A stretch of DNA of 64,000 nt from Zerene cesonia (lineage: Eukaryota > Arthropoda > Insecta > Lepidoptera > Pieridae), in assembly GCF_012273895.1 (NCBI RefSeq), contig NC_052104.1, positions 2,976,001-3,040,000 of the forward strand, given 5' to 3'. The position numbers were made by a program, and so were the translations under genes. The notes under the pieces are model-generated. The model saw nothing but the letters and a program-made list of their open reading frames with translations, searched no databases and was not told where the DNA came from. Of this stretch, positions 1 to 11,270 are shown piece after piece. Each line of letters opens with the position of its first letter. The first letter of the stretch is position 1.

Positions 1-364
1 CTTTTTGTTACAGTTATTTTTATCCCAAGTAAATAAATAAATAGACATCCCTGTGTGTCTATTGGAAGCGCTATATACAATGTACGTTCCTAGTGCTGCA
101 CATTCCTTCCACACAACTGAAATCTATACTAAATGCTATAATTATAGATAAATTCGTAACTCTGTATTACTACGATCTAAAAATCTTTGATGGTGATGAC
201 ACTGAGCCTTTAAAATGAGAATCAGCACGCAATTACCTACCCTTTACAACAGAAATACCCAAAACGAAGGAGGTTCAGCTTATTTTTTGTTTGTCTTGTT
301 ACTCGATAACTTTGTGGGTTTTCAGCTGATTGACGTGATTCATTCTGTTTCACAGGAAAAATAT

Positions 365-520
365 TTCCACTTTAGAATCCGAAGACTAACACACCCTCTT
401 TCCTCACGAACCCGTCAATACAAACGCATCGTGAACAGGAAAGTTTCCTCCACATGGTGACACATGGCCCAGCTTACAGCTCTCGGACAATGAAAGAACT
501 CCAAGTACATCTCACGCTAC
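365..520 (-). pseudogene. Decayed TIL-domain exon copy
   Basis: The minus strand aligns by eye with the neighbouring intact TIL exon at 731-543. It shares GAGATG near the start, then an AGAGCTGT...CCATGTGGAGGA stretch, then TTTGTATTGACGGGTTCGTGA, which matches the TGTATTGATGGCTACGTGA core. The matches fall in different reading frames, so there are at least two frameshifts. The first cysteine region, the last two cysteine positions, and usable acceptor and donor sites are missing. I read it as a dead duplicate of a TIL exon. The open frame on the opposite strand across this stretch is a shadow. Confidence 0.6.
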
Positions 521-542
521 AAAAACTAACGTAACTACTTAC

Positions 543-731
543 GGCACTCCATTTTCGGTATACAAAGTCCATTATCATTCCTCACGTAGCCATCAATACA
601 GACGCATCGCGATCTGCACAGGCTACTTCCCCCGCACGGGGACGGGTAGCCCAGGTGATCACAGCTCTTGGGGCCGCAGTGGTAGCATTCTACATGCATC
701 TCGTTTGAAGCACATGTTGACCTTTTGAATA
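543..731 (-). CDS. Orphan TIL-domain exon (TIL6)
   Basis: This exon of 189 nt is symmetric in phase 1. It has a TTTTCAG acceptor at 732 and a GTAAGT donor at 542. It encodes one complete trypsin-inhibitor-like domain with all ten cysteines, starting TCASNEMHVEC and ending CIPKMEC, with the typical CVCIDGYVRNDNG segment. It lies about 10 kb downstream of the last exon of the TIL gene and has the same phase and strand. It could be a distal or alternative exon of that gene, or part of another inhibitor gene whose 5' exons are lost in the assembly gap. It is intact, so it has probably been under selection until recently. Confidence 0.75.
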
Positions 732-807
732 CTGAAAATATTTTAGATTATAAAAAACATATATAATTTGAATTAGGTGACATAAGAATTTTTGTTATAT
801 ATTTATG

Positions 808-1022
808 TTACTAGCATAACTGGCCACGCGTCGCTGTGGCCGAGTAATAATTAAAAATATTAAGATTATAAATTATTGGGATAATTAATCGAAAGAAAAT
901 ATTTCCTATATCTTAAGTTGGACCAAATTACACATAAAATGCCAAATTTCATCAAAATCGGTTGAGTTGGTGAAGAGTTGATTGGGAACATACATCATGA
1001 CATTGGATTTTTATATATTAAG
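808..1022 (+). repeat. Dispersed repeat, family C-like
   Basis: Begins ACTAGCATAACTGGCCACGCG, contains CCAAATTTCATCAAAATCGGTTGAGT and ends TTTTTATATATTAAGAT. This is the layout of the short elements found many times in this window (a CTAGC start, a 'CAAATTTCA...ATCGGTT' core and a TATATTA end). It is probably a non-autonomous transposon copy. Confidence 0.6.
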
Positions 1023-1767
1023 ATTTAATAAAAAGGTTCACCTTATTATTAATTTTTTTAATTGAAATAGTATTTCTTGAGAAAAAACCTAAGAGGTTTT
1101 CTAAAATTTATTAATTGAATATTTAGAGGCATTATTTATAAACATACAAAGAGACAAAGGTCTTAAAGAAAAAATCAATAATCTTATTAAATACGTATCA
1201 TCAACATAGGTTATAATAAAAAATACAGATCAGATCGGGCGGATGAAATAAAATCAAAATAAAAATACAAATATCTGCATTTCTTTTCAAATTACGTGTT
1301 ATATAATTTTGCTATCATTTAAACAATTTAAACTTAAAGATTTCTTTATCCTAATCTAAATATCTACACCATCACCCTTATCATTTTAATATAGTTTTAT
1401 TTCAAACAGCATTAAAAAAGCTAACAAATAGTCATCCATATTATATAACAATGACTTAATATCATAATACAGCACAAATTACATCGCATTGCTCAAATAG
1501 CTTGCCGTAGAATGCAGAATTGTACTGCGAACCGTACATACGTGTCATTCGCACATTTCCACCTTTGTTGGAATTATCTGCTTAGCTCGCTTAACAAACT
1601 ACATGTACCACGTGGCTTCTCTTACGTGAAATAAACGACTTCGCTGTGTAATGCAAAACAGGAACTAGGGAAAGCAGGAACATTTCTAAATAGGTAATGT
1701 CTTTAGATGAGTTATTATAAAAGTAGTCTGTCTATGAAAATTTATAAATACAATAAAAAATACACTA

Positions 1768-1817
<50 letters not shown>

Positions 1818-1876
1818 CTCATACACTCACACACACTCACACTCACACACAAACACACACAAACACATACACACAG
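1768..1876 (+). repeat. (AC)n microsatellite
   Basis: An almost perfect AC run of about 45 bp, followed by a degenerate tract of AC mixed with ACTC and AAAC units. Confidence 0.9.
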
Positions 1877-2253
1877 CTGACGTTTTTTACTTTCTTGTGT
1901 TCTTTCATCTTAATTTTGTGTATTGACAATGTATTGTTCTGTATTGTATTGATCATATCGTCTTCTTTTTTTCGATATCATGAAATAAAGTAATTTCAAG
2001 TACAGATTTGTATAAATAATGACAAAATTATTCGTCTTGTTTGAAATAGGCAATAGTTCAATATTATATACTTACATACCATACATGCATATGATTAATT
2101 TGATACCTTATTGTGAAAGTAGGGCATTAAATCAAGAAATGCATATTAAAATGCAATACAAAGCCCATCAGAAAGAAAAGAACGTTACGTTAGAAACAGT
2201 GTGTATAATTGCTCCCGTTTATTAAATTAAATTTACTAGTTTAAAGTGCACTT

Positions 2254-3253
2254 NNNNNNNNNNNNNNNNNNNNNNNNNNNNNNNNNNNNNNNNNNNNNNN
2301 NNNNNNNNNNNNNNNNNNNNNNNNNNNNNNNNNNNNNNNNNNNNNNNNNNNNNNNNNNNNNNNNNNNNNNNNNNNNNNNNNNNNNNNNNNNNNNNNNNNN
2401 NNNNNNNNNNNNNNNNNNNNNNNNNNNNNNNNNNNNNNNNNNNNNNNNNNNNNNNNNNNNNNNNNNNNNNNNNNNNNNNNNNNNNNNNNNNNNNNNNNNN
2501 NNNNNNNNNNNNNNNNNNNNNNNNNNNNNNNNNNNNNNNNNNNNNNNNNNNNNNNNNNNNNNNNNNNNNNNNNNNNNNNNNNNNNNNNNNNNNNNNNNNN
2601 NNNNNNNNNNNNNNNNNNNNNNNNNNNNNNNNNNNNNNNNNNNNNNNNNNNNNNNNNNNNNNNNNNNNNNNNNNNNNNNNNNNNNNNNNNNNNNNNNNNN
2701 NNNNNNNNNNNNNNNNNNNNNNNNNNNNNNNNNNNNNNNNNNNNNNNNNNNNNNNNNNNNNNNNNNNNNNNNNNNNNNNNNNNNNNNNNNNNNNNNNNNN
2801 NNNNNNNNNNNNNNNNNNNNNNNNNNNNNNNNNNNNNNNNNNNNNNNNNNNNNNNNNNNNNNNNNNNNNNNNNNNNNNNNNNNNNNNNNNNNNNNNNNNN
2901 NNNNNNNNNNNNNNNNNNNNNNNNNNNNNNNNNNNNNNNNNNNNNNNNNNNNNNNNNNNNNNNNNNNNNNNNNNNNNNNNNNNNNNNNNNNNNNNNNNNN
3001 NNNNNNNNNNNNNNNNNNNNNNNNNNNNNNNNNNNNNNNNNNNNNNNNNNNNNNNNNNNNNNNNNNNNNNNNNNNNNNNNNNNNNNNNNNNNNNNNNNNN
3101 NNNNNNNNNNNNNNNNNNNNNNNNNNNNNNNNNNNNNNNNNNNNNNNNNNNNNNNNNNNNNNNNNNNNNNNNNNNNNNNNNNNNNNNNNNNNNNNNNNNN
3201 NNNNNNNNNNNNNNNNNNNNNNNNNNNNNNNNNNNNNNNNNNNNNNNNNNNNN
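2254..3253. other. Assembly gap (1000 N)
   Basis: Exactly 1000 undetermined bases, a usual placeholder for a gap of unknown length. It lies between the TIL gene and the orphan TIL exon, so exons could be missing here. Confidence 0.98.
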
Positions 3254-3298
3254 GCTTTTTTGTAAATGTGAACTGTGTCCTTTGTTGGAAATTCATAA

Positions 3299-3331
3299 TT
3301 AATAAATAAATAAATAAATAAATAAATAAAT
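3299..3331 (+). repeat. (AATA)n tract, possible retroposon tail
   Basis: About eight AATA units directly after a short unique segment that borders the gap. LINE and SINE 3' ends in insects often finish with such a tract, so the gap may hold the rest of a retroposon. Confidence 0.55.
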
Positions 3332-3663
3332 CAGCACCATTACTATTAAATTATCATATCAATATTAACCTTACAAAGTTGTACGGTTCTTTTCTTATTG
3401 AAACTCGGGGCTATTTTAAGAAACTGTGTTTAACGTGAACAAAGTTTGCACGTCGGCAGCGGAACTATTTTACTGCAAATATTTTCATCAATTCTGAACA
3501 AACTGTTAAGTGTGAATATTTGAGGAACAAGATTTTGTTTTTCTTAAAGACTACTAGTTGTTTCCCACAATTTCGTTCGTGATTATAACTTATAAGTAGT
3601 AAAATAGTAAAATAAATTTATTTCTTATCAAATTACAAGATTTTTCTTAATTATAGACAAATG

Positions 3664-3693
3664 TCACAATTACTGTAAATACAGTAATTGTGA
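3664..3693. repeat. Perfect 14-bp inverted repeat
   Basis: Arms TCACAATTACTGTA and TACAGTAATTGTGA with a 2-bp loop. Nothing nearby gives it a function. Confidence 0.7.
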
Positions 3694-4063
3694 TAAGTGG
3701 CACCCGTTCTAGGCTGAGTTCAAAGAACTCGCATGTGTGGACAGGCACCAGCTTCTTTCCTTACTTTATAAGTAATATGAAGATTAATAATGTTTAGTGA
3801 TAGCAGATTGGTCTAAGCGTTTGTTTACTATGAAATGTCGTACTTTTTTTACTAAAAAAAAGGCGACACTTGTTTATAGATACCGTAGTGATAATAATGA
3901 TATATGTATGTGGGAGCTTCCGAATAATTTACGTTTAGTTTACGGAAACCAATGCGACCTTAGGATAAACAATGACATATAAGATATTACTGGAATTACG
4001 ATTTTTTATTTCTGGTATAATTACAAAGCTAATATACAGAAAATCCTGCCTCGTGATCAAATT

Positions 4064-4132
4064 TTTTCTATTCTTTCAAAATTTCTCATTTATAAAGCAT
4101 TTCAATGCTATAAAACTAAAAATTAAAGCTAA
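4064..4132 (+). repeat. Short palindromic dispersed repeat, copy 1
   Basis: Contains CTATTCTTTCAAAATTTCTC followed by AAGCATTTCAATGCT. An almost identical block lies at 48752-48820, and an inverted/rearranged relative is within 10060-10180. Confidence 0.6.
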
Positions 4133-5568
4133 TATACATTTTACCACGAAAAGGCTTACGGTCAACAATAGGAAAAAAAATCAGAATAATCATACAAATA
4201 TAAGAGAGTAGTGTAGTTGATCTTAATCCAGGCCTGTTGTAATTTTCGTCCATATCGTTTACTCACTATTAAGTTTCTTAATTTTAACTTGGTGCAAAAA
4301 AATTTAGAACGTCCATACCAATTTGAGAGAACGTTCAGCTACGTTCAGCCCTATTCCATATATTTTTTAAATCTGCATTATTAACTGTCTCTCTGCTTAA
4401 ATTTTAAGTTTGTATCACAAAAAAATTAACAACTTTCATACAAATATACGACAGCGTTTAAGACTCCTATCCTATCCCTATCAAATGAGTTTGACACAAA
4501 CATGTGACAGCCCTTAATCCAGTCCAATTGCCCTTAATCAGATCCATCCTTAGCGGACCTCTTTTAACCATAAACTTAAAAATCTGTTCTTTTTTATTCA
4601 TAAAAATAATTTAAATAACTCTTATTCCCATACAAGTAAAATCATCATCATCAAAAAATATTTAAATGTAATATTTCAGATTATGGGTAAGTATGTACAA
4701 ATTTGAAAAGAATATCACATGCAATTATGGTAAATATTTACTTAATATATAACCATTGAGCAAAAATCACCAAAACAAACGGAAAACAGCTTATCTATTT
4801 TGTAGTCTTAGTTAGTAGTCGTTAGTCCTTCGTTGTAGTCCTTGCTTTCAAAAAATATACCATACAATCATAAAAAACAAACCTGCACAATACACGACGC
4901 TGTAAAACCAGCAGAATAAAATCACACCAAACAATTTATATCCCATAATTACAATATATCACTGCACTACAAACAGCATTGAAACCTCAATATCAACTAG
5001 AAGGAAACCATCACCTGCTAAAAATGTCACACCTTAAAATTTGCATTAGACAAGGTAACGTTATTTTCCTTTATACACATTCTAGATGCTTCTATGAGCG
5101 TATATTTATTTAAGTATATACACATAGTGTACCGATTTACGAAAACATTTGCTCCCACAGTCCGTGTGTGGATAAATATTATATAAGCATACTAATTAAT
5201 AAACATTGTATAATCCCGTGTAAAACATTCAAAGCTAATAAAACAAGTTTACTGAATCACAAAAATAATGTTTTCTTAGGTTTTTGTAATCTTCCTAATT
5301 CAGATTTATTGAATTAAATAAATTTATTTCCCTATGTCATGCAAACAGTACGTGTATCTTAGTTGTCCAACTATTTATTTTAACTATTATTATTATTTGA
5401 TGTGAAAAATTTTAAATTTATTATTCTTTTTTTAAAACGTAACATAAGCTAAATATGAAAATTTCAATGAGACAGAAGAGCACTAAACCATTCTGTTTAA
5501 AGTTTATTGGTTGATGCATTATTTGGAAACACATCTATTAATTATCCTTGGATGTTAATATTCATTAC

Positions 5569-5743
5569 TAGCGGTCCGCCCAGGCTGCGCCTGTGGTACA
5601 TATATAGCCTTCAGCCTTCCTTAATAAATGGGCTATCTAACACTGAAAGAATTTATTGGACCTATTGGATTATAATAGTTCCTGAGATTAGTGCGTTCAA
5701 ACAAACAAACTCTTCAGCTTTATAATATTAGTGTATAGTATAG
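5569..5743 (+). repeat. Dispersed repeat family B
   Basis: Starts CTAGCGGTCCGCCCAGGCTG, has the segment AAATGGGCTATCTAACACTG and ends CAGCTTTATAATATTAGTG. Five fairly complete copies are in the window, all on the plus strand. It resembles lepidopteran non-LTR-derived or non-autonomous elements; the class is my inference. Confidence 0.7.
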
Positions 5744-6311
5744 ATGTAAAAAAATATTTTAAAAAACCGGATTCTATTATTAATTGCATACCACACTCCA
5801 TATTCAATCATATGAAATCATAACGTAACCAAAATAACCTAATAGTTCATCAAATCCTGTATCTATTTATTAATCGTTAATCTTTTTACAACCTACTTAA
5901 TGGTGTTAACCATTGAGAAACCCGTAATCAAAAGAAGACAAAACAAAGCTAGATATCAATTGTTTTACATTTTACCCAATTAATTTCAATAGACGAGTAA
6001 TGTCACACAAATATCTAGTATATTGTAACAATGCCACTCGAGTTTGTCTCATTAGTGGCATTTATTTTATCGGCGTAACTAGTGAGCCAATTAGTCCTTT
6101 TCATTAAGAGCGAACCTTAGTCACGATATAAATAAATACCTAATTATCCGCTTGTACTGATTACTTATATTGACATTGGAATTAAAACAAATTGTGTTTC
6201 TAGAAATTTGTTGCCTTAAATGTTAAATTTTATGTTTAATAAACTCGATGAAATTTGTGAAAATCACTCATTTAACAAAAATATTTTAATTAGATATCTA
6301 TTTTTATAAAC

Positions 6312-6532
6312 TACTAGCAAACTCGGCGAACTCCGTTTCGCCACCAGATGGCTTCGTTTTTCCCGCTTTTCTGTTGAAATTTTTCCGGAATTTTCTTTGC
6401 TATAAACCTCACGACGCCCAAGACCTTTCCAACGAATGCAAAACCGTGGAAATCGGTTCGTGCGTTCTGGAGTTATAGCGTCAGGAAGGAAAACCCGACT
6501 TATTTTTATATAGTAGATAGAAGATAGATATA
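6312..6532 (+). repeat. Dispersed repeat, family C-like
   Basis: Starts ACTAGCAAACTCGGCGAACT, has the core AAATCGGTTCGTGCGTTCTGG, and ends in TTATTTTTATATAGTAGATAG. It shares the general layout of the other CTAGC elements. Confidence 0.6.
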
Positions 6533-6535
6533 CGG

Positions 6536-6655
6536 CTTACATACTAATATATAAAGTTGAAGAGTTTGTTTGTCGGACCGATTTCGAAAATTCTCTCAAA
6601 TTGGCCACCCTATCCCTGAGTGCTATAAGCAAAGACGAAACCGGGGTACATCGTT
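6536..6655 (-). repeat. Fragment of a family B-like repeat
   Basis: The plus strand reads ACTAATATATAAAGTTGAAG then AGTTTGTTTGT, the reverse of the family B 3' end. The rest is diverged. Confidence 0.45.
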
Positions 6656-8369
6656 AGTATGAATATAACAAAAAATGACCAGAAGTTATTCAAAAGTTAT
6701 TTTAACTTCTATCTTTTAACTAATTATCCATTTGGATATAGCCTCTGCAAAAGTTTAATGTGCGTTGCTGATTACTTTGAAATTTTAATCTAGTCTAATT
6801 GCAAAATACGTCCATAGCTTATTTCTTCTACAAACACAAACTGAAATGACAATGTCGATCAATATAATATACCGTGTTGTATAAACTATTCTTTATTATT
6901 GTTCGTTAAGATAAGATGATCGATTTTCCTCACATTTAAATTCATTTTTCCTTTATTAGTATTCTAGGGAAAAAAAATAATTCAACTTACTCAGTAATAT
7001 CGGAATTGTTTAACTTCAACTAATTATATATTATGCATCGCGTATTTATAACGCATTTGCCTGTGGCATAGTTGCAAACGGATGGACTGATTTGGCAAGG
7101 CTTATCAATCAAATTTTGTTAGCTCAGTCAGATGTTATAAAAAATGGACCAGAAAGCGTTTCGGTTTGACACTGATTTAAATAAAAACCTAAATAACCCG
7201 TTACGCAAAATTTCTTTAACAGTTTCCAGACTTCTTTTCATAGCGCGCACATAATAAAGTCAATTTAAAAATGTATTATCAGTTTTACCATTCGGTAAGC
7301 CCTGTAAAGTTGTAGGTAATGCTCAAAATACTGTAGCGCTTTAGTTCGGCTCCTTCCAATTTTGTTCAGTTGTTTCTGTTTTCTTTCAACCTCCAGCGGA
7401 TTTTCTTTTAAATCCTCTTATTCTATTTACTTGTTCCTACGTACGATTTAAACCCTGGCTTTGTTCGTTTGGATATTAAAACAGTTTTGCGTTATTCGTT
7501 TGCTTAGGTTTTTCTTGCTTAGGATAACGTTCGACGTTATTGATAGGTTGTTTTATTTGTACTAATTTATTATGTTTCCGTTAAATATTGTTTTTTCAGG
7601 AAATTTTTGGCACTGCATAAAATTGGATGTTTCATAAAGTTCATGCAATTATTCCATAATAATATATTAGCATTATATTTTGCACTGATATGAAAAAATG
7701 TTGTCATTTCTTATGTTGAAATACGATCCAATAGAAACATATAGCATTTATTTATATTCCCATATCTCTTGATGCATAATAATTCGTTTTGTCAGTATTG
7801 ATTACGCACGAAAACTTGGATTTCTAGATATATCTTTTGAGGTTGCTAAATTTTGTCTGACCTTTACCTTGTGGACTTATATAGTCGTTTTCCGTTTAAT
7901 GGCCTTTAAACATAATTATTTGAAATACACATCAAATGTGTTTATGATAACTCAAACTTAATTAGAATGTTCCACTTCAGATTATATTAACGCTGATAGA
8001 ATAATCGCAATTCAAGACCGAATTTGCCCTTCTGTAAATAATTTTACTTGGTTTCTTTTATTTTTCGGGTTAATTTTACATTTAGTAATTATAATGGATG
8101 TAGTGAAGACATTCTTATGCATGTGGAAATCGAAGAGAGAAAGTACATATAGATCCCATGAAATATATTAATTCTCCTGTCTTTTTTTAAATTTTAAACG
8201 ACATTTTACATAAAAACGTAAGTATAAGAGAGTCAACAATAAATTTTTTGTCAATTACATTTACGTGTAGTAGGAGAAACAGACTTTTTTTGACATCTAT
8301 TATACATATTAGTACGGAAGATCGTAATGCTTGAGTAGTTTAAGTTATTGAAACAATTTTTCTTTATGT

Positions 8370-8640
8370 CATAGTCGGCATTGGGTCGCCTGATGGTAAG
8401 CGCTATCAACGCCCCTAAACATTAGGATAGGCATTGTCGTTGGCTTTAAATGGAAAAGAATGAAGAAAAGATTGACAACGGGAATAAAGGAAAGTACTGG
8501 TACTTCGCCATTCACTGAATCGAGCACGCTCCGGCACGAATTGGGCTAGCTAACCGGGGATGGTACCACAGACGATGGGCGTGAAATAGTAGAATGTTAC
8601 GGTGCCCAATTCGTGCCGGAGCGAGCTCGACTCCCACAGT
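8370..8640 (+). repeat. Dispersed element with GCCTGATGGTAAGCG motif and internal inverted repeat
   Basis: Contains GTCGCCTGATGGTAAGCG and GGAATAAAGGAAAG, shared with copies at 16785-17045 and 13120-13215 (reverse) and partly with 22300-22420. Its right half holds an inverted repeat: 26-bp arms at 8521-8546 and 8604-8629 with one mismatch and a 57-bp spacer. Confidence 0.65.
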
Positions 8641-10010
8641 AAAACAACGAGAATTCAACGTAATTGCAATTACTCCGCCATATATTGATATTAATTAACG
8701 TGGTTTTAGTGAATTTCATATCACACAAAGCGAGCATCAGATGAATCCGATTTAATTTGTACTTGTGCGATTAAAAGGGCTTTAAATTTGTGGATAATTG
8801 ACCGCCACACGTTCAGTGCGGATACATTAAACGATTTGAAATAGTGGATACGGTTGGAAAAATAGAAAATTTCAAATATGTTTGAAAAATGAAATATTAA
8901 AGAGTATCAAATATTATATGTATCCTCAACTTCGTACTAGTAAATATAGATATTTAATGACAATACTCAGTCCTGTGTTTCATAAGGCAACCGAATAAGC
9001 ATAGGATCGATTCTGCACCATTCTGTGACGTCATTGGTGTAAACGCAAACTATGGTCTTAGTTCAGATATAACGTTTGTTCATAAAATATGTTGTAAAGA
9101 AAGGATTCGTGAATAGACTACATTTTTCAAACTCTATTCTTAGTTGTATCGCTATCGCTAATTTGTAATCCACAACACATTCTTTGAAACGAAAATTTGA
9201 AGCTTCTTGTTCCTTTAAAAATTATGTGAATATTGGATGGTAAAAATTCGGGAATTAAGACCTAAAATAAGAAATTATATACGCACCTATTTATTGGATA
9301 TTATGCAATGTGCGTAATTTTTAATAACATCTTATGATCAAAAATAAAAAAAACCCTAAAAGGATTCTAACAATCTACAATACCAATAATAAACTTAGAA
9401 TCTAACTTGCAATTAACTATTACTATTAAATGACTGTTCGTGAAAACGAATGTGCGTCATAATATTAATCTTTATTACCAAAACCGTTAAATTAATAATT
9501 GCTTTATTTGCCAACCACACTCATCGTCCGAAGCATTGTCATGGTGTATTCCTGTTAATTTGATTCGTAAAATTATGATGGTTATTTGATTTATATTATA
9601 ATTATTTAATTTTAAAGGACAATGGGTTTTTTAACGCTTAGTAAGATGATTGTTTCATATATGCGTCTTAATCTTTTAAAACTTTCAGTTATTGTTGTGT
9701 TTAATCCTTCTTTTATGTGTTTTTAATCTGAAAATCCTTTTTTAACATATACACACATATACATACATATTTTCCAATATTAAAAAGTAAAAAGAAACCA
9801 GAAACAAACATAATATAATGAATTATATTAAACAACAACACAAGTAAAAATTCCCAGCATATAATATACAAAATATGAATATTATGTGAAGAAGTAATAG
9901 AAAAGAAAATAAGAAGAAAATTTGATATTCTAAAATTTATTTATTGTTTTTTATCATTATTTAAAAAGGAATAAATGAAAACAAAAGCAACATTTCTTTT
10001 TTTAATTTAT

Positions 10011-10330
10011 CCAGCTTTTGCCCGCGGCTTCGCACTCGTTAATTCGGAATATTTTAAAAGATTTAATTTTCAGTATTATAGCATTGAAATGCTTTATAAA
10101 TTTTGTAAGTTTGGCAAAAAACGCGGATTCGAATCTCGCCTCGTGATAAAAAAACTCTTTTCTTTCAAAATTTCTAGTTTAATAGTTATTATTATACATA
10201 TAAACCTTCCTGTTCAATCACTCTATCTCTTAAAAAAAAACCCCATCAAAATCCCTTTCTTAGTTTAAAGATTTAAGGGACAAAGGGACATAGGGACAGA
10301 GAAAGCGACTTTGTTTTATACTATGTAGTG
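10011..10330 (+). repeat. Family D repeat interrupted by a second element
   Basis: The left end (TTTTGCCCGCGGCTTCGCAC) and the right end (AAAGATTTAAGGGACAAAGG...TTGTTTTATACTATGTAGTGAT) match the two ends of family D. Between them (about 10045-10255) sits unrelated sequence with a tRNA-like B box (GGATTCGAATC), so a second element appears nested inside. Confidence 0.55.
10060..10180 (+). repeat. Short palindromic repeat relative with tRNA-like B box
   Basis: Holds TATAGCATTGAAATGCTTTA (reverse complement of the block seen at 4064 and 48752) and, farther right, TTTCTTTCAAAATTTCT in direct orientation. GGATTCGAATCTC resembles a pol III B box. Confidence 0.45.
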
Positions 10331-10743
10331 ATATATGTGTGATACTCTTCTTTGAAGACGCGACTATATTATCTGAAAAATACATAAAATATTATTAATT
10401 TATGGAATTAAAGTTCCTTGAAAAGTATTTGTAACGTTGTATATTTGATGTTAAAAACATATTTATCTCCTTTACACGAATGGATCTATCACATTTCTTT
10501 TAATTGATTTGCTTTTTTAATTTAGTAGTAAATCATTCATGTTGTGTTGTATAGTTTATTAAATTTTATGTAATTTATACATAAATTGTACCCTTAATGA
10601 TGAAACATACAGCTATAAAGCTGTAACTATTCATTATACATACACATTGGACTATGCCATATCGTAGCTAGTGACATATTTAATGATAAATTTAAATTAC
10701 TTTTCATACAGGCGCTGTTCTAACATAACGTTATAGAAGTAAT

Positions 10744-11003
10744 GATCATCAGCCCATATATGTTTCAAGGACTCGGGCCTCCTATGACCAAGTACAAGTT
10801 GGTAGATGCCGTATGTCGTCAAACTTTTTTTAATCCTTCGACATGCCGCTTCCTCACTATACTTTTCTTCATCGTTTCGAACAGTATTGATGTGGATTAT
10901 GTGCAGATAAATTGAGAAATCAATAAATTTGCACTCTCGAACGGTCCCGAAGTGCCGACTTTTTACTTCAAGTCCAAGGTCCTAACCATTGAGTGACGAC
11001 TTC
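10744..11003 (-). repeat. Old copy of SINE-1 (tRNA-derived)
   Basis: A reverse-strand, strongly diverged copy of the SINE described at 53510. It begins ATCATCAGCCCATATATG and runs to GTCCTAACCATTGAGTG. It ends about 60 bp from the splice donor of the last TIL exon. Confidence 0.65.
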
Positions 11004-11067
11004 ATTAATAGAAATAAACAACTCTAAATACACCTCTAAAAAGAAAATGGATTCGAAACTCACAGCT

Positions 11068-11270
11068 CTAAGCAGTTGGAACATACTTCGGACAGTTCTC
11101 TTGTAAAACGCAGTCACCGCTGTCATTTCTATAGTACCCCTCATCACAGGCACATTGGGGTTGGCAGCCCGAGCGATAGCACTCCCTCTGTACACCAATA
11201 TCACGGCAGCTGTCCGAGAAGCAAGGGGGTGGACACGGGTACCATACTTCATTCGACCTCGTGCAATTCA
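11068..11270 (-). CDS. TIL gene exon 7: TIL5 and stop codon
   Basis: The acceptor is CTCCAG (phase 1). It encodes a full ten-cysteine TIL domain, NCTRSNEVWYPC... to ...CVLQENCPKYVPTA, followed by TAG. The codon after the stop and one more base run into a consensus donor, GTGAGT, at 11063. Without the TAG the exon would be 207 nt (11270-11064) and phase-symmetric like all the other TIL exons. A possible AATAAA signal for this end is at 10560-10555. Confidence 0.8.

Larger units (their letters stand above)
732..11063. other. Non-coding stretch between TIL6 and TIL5
   Basis: About 10 kb of AT-rich sequence with the gap, microsatellites and several dispersed repeats (listed separately). The open frames here are short, lack splice context and have no recognisable domain. 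It would be an intron if TIL6 belongs to the TIL gene, otherwise intergenic. Confidence 0.6.

Noticed and set aside
215..460. Open frame of 81 codons on the plus strand
   Set aside because: It is the antisense of the decayed TIL exon and has no domain or promoter of its own.
1768..1876. CRISPR-like array
   Set aside because: It is a simple AC microsatellite with no spacers.
2241..3296. Long open frames on both strands
   Set aside because: They are made of undetermined bases in the assembly gap.
3300..3331. Telomeric repeat
   Set aside because: The unit is AATA, not the insect TTAGG.
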